From positions 3,410,001-3,474,000 of the forward strand of contig NZ_CP014754.1 in the NCBI RefSeq assembly GCF_001447155.2: a DNA stretch of 64,000 nt, given 5' to 3'. The notes beneath the pieces are model-generated. The model was given only the letters and a program-made list of their open reading frames with translations. It searched no databases and was not told the origin of the DNA. This DNA comes from Marinobacter sp. LQ44. GTDB lineage: Bacteria > Pseudomonadota > Gammaproteobacteria > Pseudomonadales > Oleiphilaceae. The position numbers and the translations under genes were made by a program. Of the stretch, positions 37,954-46,916 are shown in pieces (within the stretch, counting starts at the first letter, position 1; each line of letters starts with the position of its first letter).

Positions 37954-38883
37954 ATGAAGATGCATGGGTTGCCGAACATAATGATCAGGGAACAAAGAAC
38001 AATGTGGTTGGGGGTGCTGGTAAGCCTGGTTCTTGCGGGTTGCTCCAGTACGCCCAAGTCGACATCTTCAGAGCCGGATCACTCATCACGCTATACGATC
38101 AAACAGGATAGAGCTCCTTCCGGGAATTTCGATGTCTCGGGCCTGCAAGATGCGGTTCCTCGCTACGAACAGCCCCGGAATGCCGGCAATATGGCGCAGT
38201 ACAAGGTGTGGGGTAAAACATACCGGGTGATGGACAGTAACGACGGCTACGTCGTCCGCGGCATCGCCAGCTGGTACGGCGAGAAGTTCCATGGTCACAA
38301 AACGTCCAATGGCGAGATATTCGACATGTATTCGATGTCTGCCGCCCACAAGTCCCTGCGCATACCGAGTTATGCCCGGGTGACGAACCTTGAAAACGGC
38401 CAGTCGGTGATTGTTCGGGTGAACGATCGCGGGCCGTTTCACGATGACCGGCTGATAGACCTGTCCTATGCGGCGGCCAAGAAACTTGGCTACAAATCCA
38501 AGGGTACCGCAAGGGTTGAGGTGGCGGCGATCACCGTTCGCGAAGATGGCTCCATGACGCTGGCCGGCAAACCGTTCAAGCCGGGTGTCGGGGCACCTGC
38601 TGTCGCCGCTGCTCCGGTGCCGGGCCAATCGGCGGGCGGGAGCAGTGGGCTGTTTGTTCAGCTCGGCTCGTTCAGCCAGCGCGACCCGGCGGAGGCCTTG
38701 CTGGCAAAGGCGCGGGGAGTCATCGAAACCCCGATGCGGGTGCGCGAAGTGACAACAGGCTCTGGCCGCTTCCACCGGGCCCAGATAGGGCCATTCAGTG
38801 ATGAGTCCGAGGCCCGTCATGCACAGAATTTACTGGAATCCCGGGGCTTTGGTCAGTCTATCGTGCTGACCGACAGCCACTGA
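37954..38883 (+). CDS. rlpA: Septal ring lytic transglycosylase RlpA family lipoprotein
   Basis: RlpA is an outer-membrane lipoprotein that in Pseudomonas cleaves naked glycan strands at the septum. The protein is up to 309 residues. A lipoprotein signal ends LVLAGC; the double-psi barrel (about 95-185) has GIASWYGEKFHGHKTSNGE and VNDRGPFHDDRLIDLSYAAA with the catalytic Asp, and the C-terminal SPOR domain (about 230-305) starts GLFVQLGSF. The start is uncertain: ATGs at 37981 and 38002 give shorter, more usual signal peptides. Confidence 0.93.
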   Translation: MKMHGLPNIMIREQRTMWLGVLVSLVLAGCSSTPKSTSSEPDHSSRYTIKQDRAPSGNFDVSGLQDAVPRYEQPRNAGNMAQYKVWGKTYRVMDSNDGYVVRGIASWYGEKFHGHKTSNGEIFDMYSMSAAHKSLRIPSYARVTNLENGQSVIVRVNDRGPFHDDRLIDLSYAAAKKLGYKSKGTARVEVAAITVREDGSMTLAGKPFKPGVGAPAVAAAPVPGQSAGGSSGLFVQLGSFSQRDPAEALLAKARGVIETPMRVREVTTGSGRFHRAQIGPFSDESEARHAQNLLESRGFGQSIVLTDSH

Positions 38884-38920
38884 TTCCTGAAACCCCAGAA
38901 GAAAATACACCTTACGACGA

Positions 38921-40099
38921 ATGAACCTACCCATGGCTTTTAATTCAGTGATTCGCAGCTTTGTTTTTGTCTTGTCCCTGGCCCTCCTGCTGGTGGGGCA
39001 GGCGGTTGCCCAGTCGGCTTTGATTCCGTCTCCGCCCCAGATCGCAGGCAGTTCCTGGGTGCTGAAAGACCCTCTTAGTGGTCGTGTCATCATGGAGCAT
39101 AACAGCCATGAACGACTGCCGCCGGCCAGCCTGACCAAGATGATGACGGCCTACATCGTTGAGCGCGAGCTGGATGAAGGCCGAATTTCCATGACGGACA
39201 TGGTACCGATCAGCGTCAAGGCCTGGAGAACCGGCGGCTCCCGGACCTTTGTTCGGGAGGGTACACAGGTATCCGTGGAAGATCTTCTTAAGGGCGTGAT
39301 TATTCAATCTGGCAACGACGCCTCCGTCGCGTTGGCGGAGTTTGTGGCCGGTAGTGAAGATGCCTTCGTGGATATCATGAACCAGCAGGCGCGCCAGTTG
39401 GGCATGAACAATACCAACTTTGAGAATTCCACCGGGTTGCCACATCCTAATCAGTATTCCACCGCTTATGACCTGGCCCTGCTGGCCAAGGCCATTATTG
39501 AGGACTACCCGGAGAACTACCCGTTGTATGCGGTGAAAAGCTTTACCTACAACAACATCCGTCAACCGAACCGGAACAGTCTGTTGTGGCGGGATGAAAG
39601 TGTCGATGGCCTGAAAACCGGCCATACTGAAGAAGCCGGTTACTGCCTGGTGGCCTCCGCCAAGCGGGACAACACCCGGCTGATTGCCGCTGTGATGGGA
39701 GCCAGCAGTGCTGAGGTGCGGGCCCGCGAAGTTCAGAAGATGCTGAACTATGGCTTCCGTTACTATGAGACGGAGCGCCTGTTCCGGGCCGGTCAGGAGC
39801 TGGTGGATGCCAAGGTCTGGGGTGGCAAGAGCGATCAGATTTCTGTAGGCCTGGCGGAGGATGTGTTCGTAATGATTCCCCGTGGTGCCCGGGATAAGCT
39901 TGAATCAACCGTAGACCTTGATTCTGTCATCAAGGCACCCATCAAGGTGGGGGATGAGCTGGGCCGTATCCAGGTTATGCTCGACGGTGAGGTGCTGGTG
40001 GATGAGCCTGCACTGGCACTGACGGACGTGCAGCAGGGTAGCGTTTTCAAACGGCTTTGGGATGCTGTCAAACTGTTTTTCGTACAACTGTTCAATTAA
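38921..40099 (+). CDS. dacA: Serine-type D-Ala-D-Ala carboxypeptidase (PBP5/6 type)
   Basis: This 392-residue enzyme trims the terminal D-Ala from peptidoglycan stem peptides. A signal peptide ends near AVAQS (about residue 31). The active-site motifs are SLTK (in LPPASLTKMMTAY), SGN (IIQSGNDASVALAE) and KTG (VDGLKTGHTEEAGYC). A C-terminal beta domain follows, then an amphipathic helix (KRLWDAVKLFFVQLFN) that should tether it to the outer face of the inner membrane. It sits in the rlpA-dacA-ybeD-lipB order known in relatives. It could equally be called dacC. Confidence 0.94.
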   Translation: MNLPMAFNSVIRSFVFVLSLALLLVGQAVAQSALIPSPPQIAGSSWVLKDPLSGRVIMEHNSHERLPPASLTKMMTAYIVERELDEGRISMTDMVPISVKAWRTGGSRTFVREGTQVSVEDLLKGVIIQSGNDASVALAEFVAGSEDAFVDIMNQQARQLGMNNTNFENSTGLPHPNQYSTAYDLALLAKAIIEDYPENYPLYAVKSFTYNNIRQPNRNSLLWRDESVDGLKTGHTEEAGYCLVASAKRDNTRLIAAVMGASSAEVRAREVQKMLNYGFRYYETERLFRAGQELVDAKVWGGKSDQISVGLAEDVFVMIPRGARDKLESTVDLDSVIKAPIKVGDELGRIQVMLDGEVLVDEPALALTDVQQGSVFKRLWDAVKLFFVQLFN

Positions 40100-40141
40100 G
40101 GTGGTCGGCGAAAGCCAGCCGGGCATCGGGGGGTATCTGGC

Positions 40142-40411
40142 ATGAGTGAGCCAAAAGCGCCGAAGATCGAGTTTCCCTGTGACTACGTCATCAAGGTGAT
40201 CGGCAATTCCGCTCCGGATTTCACCGAGTTTGTCGTGGAAGTTGTGGAGCAGCACGCTCCCGGGATCAGCGAAACCGATATTTCGGTGACGGACAGTAGC
40301 AAAGGTCGATTTTCCTCGGTGCAGCTCAAGATTGTTGCCACGGGAGAAGCGCAGCTCAAGGCCCTGTTCGAAGATCTGAAAGCGAGCGGTCGCGTGCACA
40401 TGGTGCTCTGA
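40142..40411 (+). CDS. YbeD family protein (DUF493)
   Basis: This 89-residue protein is a DUF493 member with an ACT-like fold. The conserved start is [18 protein letters not shown] and the end is [18 protein letters not shown]. It is found between the D-Ala carboxypeptidase and lipB genes across gammaproteobacteria, suggesting a link to lipoate metabolism or its regulation, but no activity is established. It is 4 bp from lipB. Confidence 0.93.
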   Translation: MSEPKAPKIEFPCDYVIKVIGNSAPDFTEFVVEVVEQHAPGISETDISVTDSSKGRFSSVQLKIVATGEAQLKALFEDLKASGRVHMVL

Positions 40412-40415
40412 CGCC

Positions 40416-41057
40416 ATGGCTGACCTGATTGTCCGTTCATTGGGCCAGCAGCCCTACATGGAAGCCTGGGAAGCGATGAAAACCTTCACCGCCAACCGGG
40501 ACGAAACCACCGTGGATGAGCTGTGGTGCCTTGAGCACCCGCGGGTGTTTACCCAGGGCCAGGCGGGCAAGGCAGAGCATATTCTGTTGCCGGGCGATAT
40601 CCCGGTGATTCAGGTGGACCGGGGCGGGCAGGTGACCTACCACGGCCCCGGCCAGCTTGTTATCTATCTACTGATCGATCTGCCCCGTTGCAAACTGGGT
40701 GTTCGGGAGCTGGTGGATCACATCGAGCAGGCCATTGTTCGCACGCTTGCGCAATCGGGCATCGAGGCGGCGCCAAGGCAGGATGCGCCCGGTGTCTATG
40801 TCAACGGCGCCAAGATTGCCTCGTTGGGGTTGCGGGTACGCCGGGGTTGCTCGTTCCATGGTCTGGCGCTCAACGTCAATATGGATATGGAGCCGTTCAG
40901 CCGCATTAATCCCTGCGGCTACGCCGGTATGTCCATGTGCCAGGTCAGTGATTTCGAACCGGAAGCCAGCGTGTACAGCCTGGAGCATAGGCTTGTTCAC
41001 GAGCTGGTCAGCGGTCTCGACCGCCAGCAGGTGGAGCTGCGACAGGGCTGGCAATGA
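40416..41057 (+). CDS. lipB: Octanoyl-ACP:protein transferase LipB
   Basis: LipB moves octanoate from acyl carrier protein to lipoyl domains, the first step of lipoic acid synthesis. The protein is 213 residues. [14 protein letters not shown] near residue 70, [11 protein letters not shown] with the catalytic Lys, and the NPCGYAGM segment with the catalytic Cys are all present. In most relatives lipA follows immediately; here a diguanylate cyclase gene lies on the other strand just 3 bp away, so lipA must be elsewhere. Confidence 0.96.
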   Translation: MADLIVRSLGQQPYMEAWEAMKTFTANRDETTVDELWCLEHPRVFTQGQAGKAEHILLPGDIPVIQVDRGGQVTYHGPGQLVIYLLIDLPRCKLGVRELVDHIEQAIVRTLAQSGIEAAPRQDAPGVYVNGAKIASLGLRVRRGCSFHGLALNVNMDMEPFSRINPCGYAGMSMCQVSDFEPEASVYSLEHRLVHELVSGLDRQQVELRQGWQ

Positions 41058-41060
41058 TGC

Positions 41061-42146
41061 TCAGGCGGCGACGCTGGCCTGGCAGGTACGGTTGCGGCCC
41101 TCGGACTTGGCCTGGTAGAGCGCTTCGTCTGATCGCTGCAGCAGGCGGTCAATCGACTCCGACCCCTGTATCGTTGCCACGCCAATACTGATGGTGGCCC
41201 GAATAACCTTTCCATCCACGGTAATGGTCTGGCTGGATACCGCCTGCCGTATCCGTTCGGCGGAGGCATAGGCATCCGCTAATGAGGTTTCCGGGAGCAG
41301 AATCAGGAACTCCTCGCCGCCCCAGCGGGCAATGGTGTCTACCTTGCGGCACTGGCTGGCCAGCGTTCTTGCGACCAGAACAATCATCTCGTCGCCGGCC
41401 TGGTGGCCGTAGGTGTCGTTCACACTCTTGAACAGGTCGATGTCCATCAGCAGGACTGAAAAGCCGCGCCCGCTTCGCAGGTAACGTTGATATTCATTAT
41501 CCAGTTGCTCCAGGCCTTCGCGCCGATTGGCCAGCCCGGTCAGCGCGTCGTGTTTTGCTGCGTACTCAAACTCCTTGGCCAACTTGATCAGACCGAGCTT
41601 GCTGCGCCGGCGGCTCTGGTCAAGGATGTAGCAGGTCACCATGACGAACGCCAGGACGATGATCATGACAAGGCGGAAGGTGGCATTGTAGGGAGACGCA
41701 AACAAGGCGTCGCCAATCGGGCTGAACAACACCAGAACGGCCAGCCAGCCACCGAGGCAGGCGTAAATACCGACCCGGGCCTCACTGATGTAGAAAATAA
41801 TCGGTGGGTAGGCAAACAGCCAGATAATTGCTGAACCGTCCTCCACTGCCTGCGTTGCCAGATAGGTAAACAGCGCGGTGATCAGGGTGATAAAGACCCG
41901 GCGATGAAAGGTCTTGTGGCCCACGAACAGAAAAGACAGGCTGTTGATCGCCAGCAACACAGCGAAACCAATCAGGAAGGGGGCAGTCACCGAGTCTCCC
42001 TGCTGCATGGAACGCCAGGAAAAAAACAGCAGTAGCGGCACAGCCGCCGCCGTAAGCCCGTTAATCAGGGCCGGTACCGGGATCTCACCTTTCACCCGGA
42101 ACTGGGAAAGTTCAGAGTCAGGTGTTCTGGTTGTTGAAGGCTTCAT
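41061..42146 (-). CDS. Membrane diguanylate cyclase with intact GGEEF
   Basis: This 361-residue protein has about six membrane segments (residues 25-175) and a GGDEF domain (about 195-355). The motif RWGGEEF is intact (276-280), the metal-binding Asp lies in LLMDIDLFKSVNDTYGH, and RKVD at 267-270 forms an inhibitory I-site at the right spacing, so it should make cyclic-di-GMP under product inhibition. The start is ATG 42146; the frame is open 17 residues further. It contrasts with the two degenerate GGDEF proteins at 29.9-31.9 kb. The signal sensed is unknown. Confidence 0.92.
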   Translation of the reverse strand: MKPSTTRTPDSELSQFRVKGEIPVPALINGLTAAAVPLLLFFSWRSMQQGDSVTAPFLIGFAVLLAINSLSFLFVGHKTFHRRVFITLITALFTYLATQAVEDGSAIIWLFAYPPIIFYISEARVGIYACLGGWLAVLVLFSPIGDALFASPYNATFRLVMIIVLAFVMVTCYILDQSRRRSKLGLIKLAKEFEYAAKHDALTGLANRREGLEQLDNEYQRYLRSGRGFSVLLMDIDLFKSVNDTYGHQAGDEMIVLVARTLASQCRKVDTIARWGGEEFLILLPETSLADAYASAERIRQAVSSQTITVDGKVIRATISIGVATIQGSESIDRLLQRSDEALYQAKSEGRNRTCQASVAA

Positions 42147-42420
42147 GTCTTGGCTTTTATTGTAATTGACGAAAGTCACATTGTTCCTGTTAACCAATTC
42201 TAGAACGCATTGTGACTCGAGACTGTGTTAAATCGTAACCATCGCTCTGAACATATTTACGGTGAACAAATTTTATCCACATTGGCTGCGGAAACGCGGC
42301 TTTTACGGCGTAGAGGTTAGGTTGTCACCGCTTGTGATCCGTATAATGCAGCAATGGCGTCGGGGAAACGGTCCCGGGCGCGGTCGAAACGCCAACATTT
42401 TCTGAACATACAGGTTATCC

Positions 42421-43872
42421 ATGTCTTCCAGACGCCCCGGAAAATCCGTGTCCCGCATCAAAACCGGCAGCTTCGAGCGCAGGCTTTCCCTGACCAAGGC
42501 CGGGCTGTTTGCAGGCACCCGCATGGCATCACACATGGCCACCAACTGGTTCAGCAACAAGGACACGAGGGAGCAGCGCCATCGGGCGATGTTGTCGAGC
42601 CAGGCGCGTTTCCTGGTGGATGAGTTGGGCCGGCTGAAAGGCAGCGTGGTCAAGATCGGCCAGGTGATGGCGCTCTATGGCGAGCATTTTTTGCCAGAAG
42701 AGGTGACCGAAGCCCTGCATACGCTGGAAGACCAGACCACGTCGCTGGAATGGCCGGCGATCGAACGGGTACTGAAGGCCGAGATTGGTGCCGAAAAGCT
42801 CGCAGAGCTGGAGGTCGATCCGGAACCAATCGGTGCAGCCTCCCTTGGCCAGGTGCACCGGGCGGCGCGCCGCAGTGACGGCCTGGAGTTAGTGCTCAAG
42901 GTGCAATACCCCGGCGTTGCTGATGCCGTGGACAGTGACCTGAATGCTGTGGCGCAGTTATTGAAAGTGGCCCGGCTGGTGAGCTTCGGCCCGGAATTCA
43001 ATGACTGGCTGGAAGAAGTCCGGCAGATGATGCACCGGGAAGTGGACTACCGCCTGGAGGCCAGGACCACCGAGAAATTCCGCAACATGCTGGGCTCCGA
43101 CCCAAGGTTTGTTGTGCCCAGGGTATTACAGGAGTATTCGACCGACCATATCATCGCTTCTACCTACGAGCACGGCCATTCCGTTGGCTCCCCGGCGGTA
43201 CGGGATTTGCCGCTGGAGCGCCGCAGTGCCCTGGGCGAGGCGGCGCTGGAGTTGTTCTTCCGGGAGCTGTTTGACTGGGGCGAAATCCAGACAGACCCGA
43301 ACTTCGGGAACTACCGCATCCGGATTGCCGGCGAGGAGGGTGGTGACGAAGACTATGACCGCATCGTGCTTCTGGACTTTGGTGCCGTTCAAAGTTATTC
43401 ACCGGCCTTTCTTGATCCGGTTATCCAGATGATTCGCGCGTCCTACGAGCAGGATCTGGAGCAGGTGATTGAGGGTGGCGTTACCCTCCGGTTCATGAGC
43501 CGGGATTGGCCAGAAGAAGTCCTGGAGAAGTTTGGTTCGGTGTGTATGTCGGTGCTGGAGCCCCTGGCCCGGGACCGCAGCCAGTGGCCGGACTATGCCG
43601 TGAACGCCAGGGGCCAGTACCGCTGGAAGCAGAGTGACCTGCCTTCGCGGGTCGCCAAACACGCAGCGCGCTCAGCCATCAGTCGGTATTTCCGGGTGCC
43701 CCCGAAGGAATTCGTGTTCCTCAACCGAAAGTTGATCGGGGTGTATACCTTCATCGCGGTGATGCACGCAGAGTTCAACGGCGAAGACCTGTTGCGCAAA
43801 TACCTTTATGGTGATGGCGCCGATGAGGCAAATCCGGTGGCCTCCAGCACTACCCAGATCACGAAGGCATAG
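42421..43872 (+). CDS. AarF/ABC1/UbiB-type kinase-like protein
   Basis: This 483-residue protein belongs to the ABC1/ADCK family of atypical kinases linked to ubiquinone and lipid metabolism. The family signature LKGSVVKIGQVMALYG (KxGQ) is near residue 72, the Ala-rich nucleotide loop is PIGAASLGQVHRAA, the ATP-binding Lys lies in LVLKVQYPG and the metal-binding motif in VLLDFGAVQ. It is not next to other ubi genes, so it need not be UbiB itself. Its last 67 bp overlap the end of the convergent YqaA gene. Confidence 0.88.
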   Translation: MSSRRPGKSVSRIKTGSFERRLSLTKAGLFAGTRMASHMATNWFSNKDTREQRHRAMLSSQARFLVDELGRLKGSVVKIGQVMALYGEHFLPEEVTEALHTLEDQTTSLEWPAIERVLKAEIGAEKLAELEVDPEPIGAASLGQVHRAARRSDGLELVLKVQYPGVADAVDSDLNAVAQLLKVARLVSFGPEFNDWLEEVRQMMHREVDYRLEARTTEKFRNMLGSDPRFVVPRVLQEYSTDHIIASTYEHGHSVGSPAVRDLPLERRSALGEAALELFFRELFDWGEIQTDPNFGNYRIRIAGEEGGDEDYDRIVLLDFGAVQSYSPAFLDPVIQMIRASYEQDLEQVIEGGVTLRFMSRDWPEEVLEKFGSVCMSVLEPLARDRSQWPDYAVNARGQYRWKQSDLPSRVAKHAARSAISRYFRVPPKEFVFLNRKLIGVYTFIAVMHAEFNGEDLLRKYLYGDGADEANPVASSTTQITKA

Positions 43873-44267
43873 CGTAGGCCCTTTCCGATACCCACCAGGA
43901 TCACAAAGTTGAGCCAGGGCACCCGCATGATGCCGCCTACCAGGGTCAGCGGGTCTCCAACAATCGGCAGCCAGCCCAGCAACAATGACCATTGCCCATA
44001 GCGGTTAAACCGGTTGCGGGCCTTGTGCAGCTGCAATTCGCTGACCGGAAACCATCGTTTATGCTTAAAGCGATCTACCTGCCTGCCGATAAGCCCATTA
44101 ACGACTGACCCCAGCGTATTGCCCAGTGTGGCCCAGAACCACAGCCAGAATAGCGGCAGGCCCTGACTGGCCAGAGTGCCCAGCAGCAGCTCGGAATAGG
44201 CTGGCAGCAAGGTGGCGGCGGCGAATGCGGTGAAAAAGAGGGTCAGATACGCCAAGGGCGCCTCCAT
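43806..44267 (-). CDS. YqaA family membrane protein (DedA-related)
   Basis: This 153-residue membrane protein belongs to the YqaA branch of the SNARE-associated/DedA superfamily, with about four hydrophobic segments. Typical stretches are [36 protein letters not shown] and [24 protein letters not shown]. Function is unknown. Its 3' end overlaps the AarF gene by 67 bp in antisense, so both C-termini are encoded by the same DNA. Confidence 0.9.
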   Translation of the reverse strand: MEAPLAYLTLFFTAFAAATLLPAYSELLLGTLASQGLPLFWLWFWATLGNTLGSVVNGLIGRQVDRFKHKRWFPVSELQLHKARNRFNRYGQWSLLLGWLPIVGDPLTLVGGIMRVPWLNFVILVGIGKGLRYAFVIWVVLEATGFASSAPSP

Positions 44268-44314
44268 GCTCTAGTATTGTCAGTAAAAGTTCATTAACAA
44301 AGGTTTCGCGGTTT

Positions 44315-46441
44315 ATGAAACACCTGTCGCTTCGCTTCAAGCTCTATGGTCTGGTTATCTCACTGCTGCTGGTAATGGGCATCAGTATTGTGGTGACTGC
44401 CCAGTTATCACTTGGTTCGATGGAAGAGCGATTGTCCCGGGAAACCCGCGATACCGTGCAGAATATTGTCATGGACCAGCTGAGCGCAACGGCCGGGCAG
44501 TACGGTGAGTTGGTGACCGGCCTGTTCGAAACCGCCTACCAGACGCCGGAAGTGGTGCGCAGCCTGATCACCCGCAACATTGAGTCGGACAGTTCCGGCC
44601 GCATCAGCCGCAGGGATCTTCAGGAAACCATCGGAACCATTCTGTCCGAACAGCAGCATTTAAGTTCCATCTACGCCCAGTTTGAACCCGACGCATACGA
44701 TGGCATGGACATCTATTTCACCGACGGTGTAGAGGAACACAGCAGTGATGAAGGTACCCTGGAGATTTACTATTACCGCGATCCTCAGGGCAATGTGTTG
44801 TTCAGCCGCACCGAAGACCCGTCCACCAAGTACCTGGATAACCGGAACGAATTCGGCATTCGTGAGGCAGAGTGGTATCTGTGTTCCCGGGATTCCCTCA
44901 AACCCTGCCTGATGGAGCCTTACGAGTACGAAATCGAGGAGGGTTATACTGAGCTGATGACCAGCCTGGTGGTGCCGATTCTGAACAACGGTGAGTTTGC
45001 CGGTGTATCCGGTGTGGATATTAACCTGTCCACACTGCAAGCCACGATTGCTGGTGTCAGCCAGGCGTTGTTTAATGGTGAGTCCCGGGTGTCACTGTTA
45101 AGCGAGGGTGGGCTAATTGCCGCATCCAGCCATTATCAGTCCCACCTTGGCCGGCCATTACAGGAAGCCGTACCAGACCTGGCTGACGAATTTGTCCGCC
45201 TGCACCAGCGTGGCGGCCGGTTTGATGATGGGCAGACCCTGGCGGTGGCCTATCCGGTGGACGTGCAGTTACCCGGCGCCGAATGGTCATTGTTGATTGA
45301 ATTGCCGCGCTCGGTGGCCCTGGCCAGCGTTGAGGAAATCACCGGTCTGTTGTCTTCCGAAGTGGCTGATACGGCGGCGCGGCAGACCATGGTGGGTGTG
45401 GTGGTGGTGCTGATTGCCATTGCTGTGTTGATTCTGCTGGTGCGTTCAGTCACCCGGCCATTGGATGAAATTCGAGACCGGATGCGCAACCTGGCCAGTG
45501 CCGAAGGAGATCTTACCCGGGAACTTGATATAGACACCCATGCCGAGCTGATTGACCTGGCCGGTGGCTTCAACGCTTTCCTGGCTCGCCTGCGGGAAAT
45601 GATCAATGACCTGAAAGAGGTCAATGCCCAGGTGCGAGGCCAGGCTGCAGACGTGGGCGCCATCGCCCGTGATACTGACGACCAGACGTCGCGACAGCAT
45701 CAGGACATCGACAGCGTCGTCACCGCCATGAACGAGATGTCTGCCGCCGCGGGCGAAGTAGCAGGCTTTGCCGGTGAGGCTGATGATAATGCCCGGGCCG
45801 CCCGGGATGGCATCCGGTTTACCCAGGATACCCTGGGCGCGGCGCTCAAGGGCGTCGATGCGCTGGCGGGAGATATGGAACAGGCCAGCTCCGCCATCGG
45901 CCACGTGGCACAGCGCAGCGAGGAGATTAACCGAATCCTGGAAGTGATTCGCGGCATTGCCGAACAGACCAACCTGCTGGCGCTGAATGCGGCCATTGAG
46001 GCGGCCAGGGCCGGCGAGCAGGGCCGAGGCTTTGCGGTGGTGGCCGACGAAGTGCGAACCCTGGCGTCGAAAACCCGGGAATCCACCGACGAAATCAGCG
46101 ATATGATCGAACGCCTCAAAGGCGATGTGGACGGCGCGGTAACCGTCATTCAGGGTGGTGTTGAGCGAGCAACCACTGCGGTAGACGGCACTCGCGAAGC
46201 GGACCACTCACTGGCCACGGTGGTGGAGCGGATTGGTACCATTGTCGAGCATGTCACCCAGGTGGCCACGGCCGCCGAAGAACAGAGTTCGGTGAGCGAA
46301 GAGATCAACCGCAACCTGACCCAGATTGGCGATGCTGCCAACGATCTGCGGGAGCTCGCACAGCGGGTCCGCCAGAGCGGTGACGCGCTGGACGGCCAGG
46401 TGCAAGTGCTTGACCGGGAACTGGGCCGGCTGAAAACCTGA
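44315..46441 (+). CDS. Methyl-accepting chemotaxis protein with Cache sensor
   Basis: This 708-residue chemoreceptor has a first membrane segment (about 10-30), a long periplasmic dCache-type sensor (about 35-345; [22 protein letters not shown] and [20 protein letters not shown] are typical), a second membrane segment (about 350-378), a HAMP domain and a cytoplasmic signalling tip. The tip hairpin matches the canonical receptor sequence, running from [20 protein letters not shown] to [19 protein letters not shown]. The ligand is not identifiable. No C-terminal CheR-binding pentapeptide is seen. Confidence 0.95.
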   Translation: MKHLSLRFKLYGLVISLLLVMGISIVVTAQLSLGSMEERLSRETRDTVQNIVMDQLSATAGQYGELVTGLFETAYQTPEVVRSLITRNIESDSSGRISRRDLQETIGTILSEQQHLSSIYAQFEPDAYDGMDIYFTDGVEEHSSDEGTLEIYYYRDPQGNVLFSRTEDPSTKYLDNRNEFGIREAEWYLCSRDSLKPCLMEPYEYEIEEGYTELMTSLVVPILNNGEFAGVSGVDINLSTLQATIAGVSQALFNGESRVSLLSEGGLIAASSHYQSHLGRPLQEAVPDLADEFVRLHQRGGRFDDGQTLAVAYPVDVQLPGAEWSLLIELPRSVALASVEEITGLLSSEVADTAARQTMVGVVVVLIAIAVLILLVRSVTRPLDEIRDRMRNLASAEGDLTRELDIDTHAELIDLAGGFNAFLARLREMINDLKEVNAQVRGQAADVGAIARDTDDQTSRQHQDIDSVVTAMNEMSAAAGEVAGFAGEADDNARAARDGIRFTQDTLGAALKGVDALAGDMEQASSAIGHVAQRSEEINRILEVIRGIAEQTNLLALNAAIEAARAGEQGRGFAVVADEVRTLASKTRESTDEISDMIERLKGDVDGAVTVIQGGVERATTAVDGTREADHSLATVVERIGTIVEHVTQVATAAEEQSSVSEEINRNLTQIGDAANDLRELAQRVRQSGDALDGQVQVLDRELGRLKT

Positions 46442-46484
46442 TGGCTTAACGCAGACGATCAGTATCGCCCCTTACTATCACAGC

Positions 46485-46521
46485 CATGAGAAGCATCAAT
46501 TTTCAATTGTTGCTTCTCATG
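46485..46521. repeat. 17-bp palindrome with 3-base loop upstream of the glutaredoxin gene
   Basis: CATGAGAAGCATCAATT (46485-46501) and AATTGTTGCTTCTCATG (46505-46521) pair with one mismatch around TTC. No T run follows. It lies 44 bp after the chemoreceptor stop and 69 bp before the glutaredoxin start, so it may be a structured leader, an operator or a rho-independent processing site. Function is unknown. Confidence 0.75.
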
Positions 46522-46589
46522 TCATCATTCAAACCAAGTATTGAACCATTCGTTTGACCCTGGGGCTCACCCGGATTCAGGAGGTTGTT

Positions 46590-46844
46590 ATGGAGCAGGT
46601 CACTATTTATGGCCGTACAAGCTGTGGATTTTGTGTTCGGGCGAGGGACCTGTGTGAATCCAGAAACATCCCGTACATCTGGATCGATATGATCGAGCGG
46701 GGAATGAGCAAGCAGGATATTGCCGACCAGATCGGCCGCCCTGTGTATACCGTGCCCCAGATTCTCGTCGGTTCCGAATACGTTGGCGGTTTCGATGATT
46801 TTTATGGCTACGTTCGCGACCATGAGACCGCAACAGCACGCTGA
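46590..46844 (+). CDS. Glutaredoxin, GrxA/GrxC type
   Basis: Glutaredoxins reduce disulfides using glutathione. The protein is 84 residues with the dithiol site CGFC at residues 12-15 and the glutathione-binding TVPQILVGSEYVGGFDD. The start at 46590 is fixed by AGGAGG about 6 bases upstream; the frame is open 12 residues earlier. It stands alone, between a palindrome and a bidirectional terminator. Confidence 0.93.
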   Translation: MEQVTIYGRTSCGFCVRARDLCESRNIPYIWIDMIERGMSKQDIADQIGRPVYTVPQILVGSEYVGGFDDFYGYVRDHETATAR

Positions 46845-46865
46845 TTGCCATCCGTTTTCAGGTAC

Positions 46866-46904
46866 AAAAAAAGCCCGGCTACCGTGAGGTGACCGGGCTT
46901 TTTC
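46866..46904. terminator. Bidirectional rho-independent terminator
   Basis: AAAAGCCCGG (46869-46878) pairs with CCGGGCTTTT (46893-46902); flanking A and T runs make it work on both strands. It separates the convergent glutaredoxin and phosphofructokinase genes. Confidence 0.88.
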
Positions 46905-46916
46905 GTGACCACCAGA

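Noticed and set aside
46485..46521. Palindrome as a rho-independent terminator of the chemoreceptor gene
   Set aside because: There is no T run on either side, so it is listed as a repeat of unknown function.
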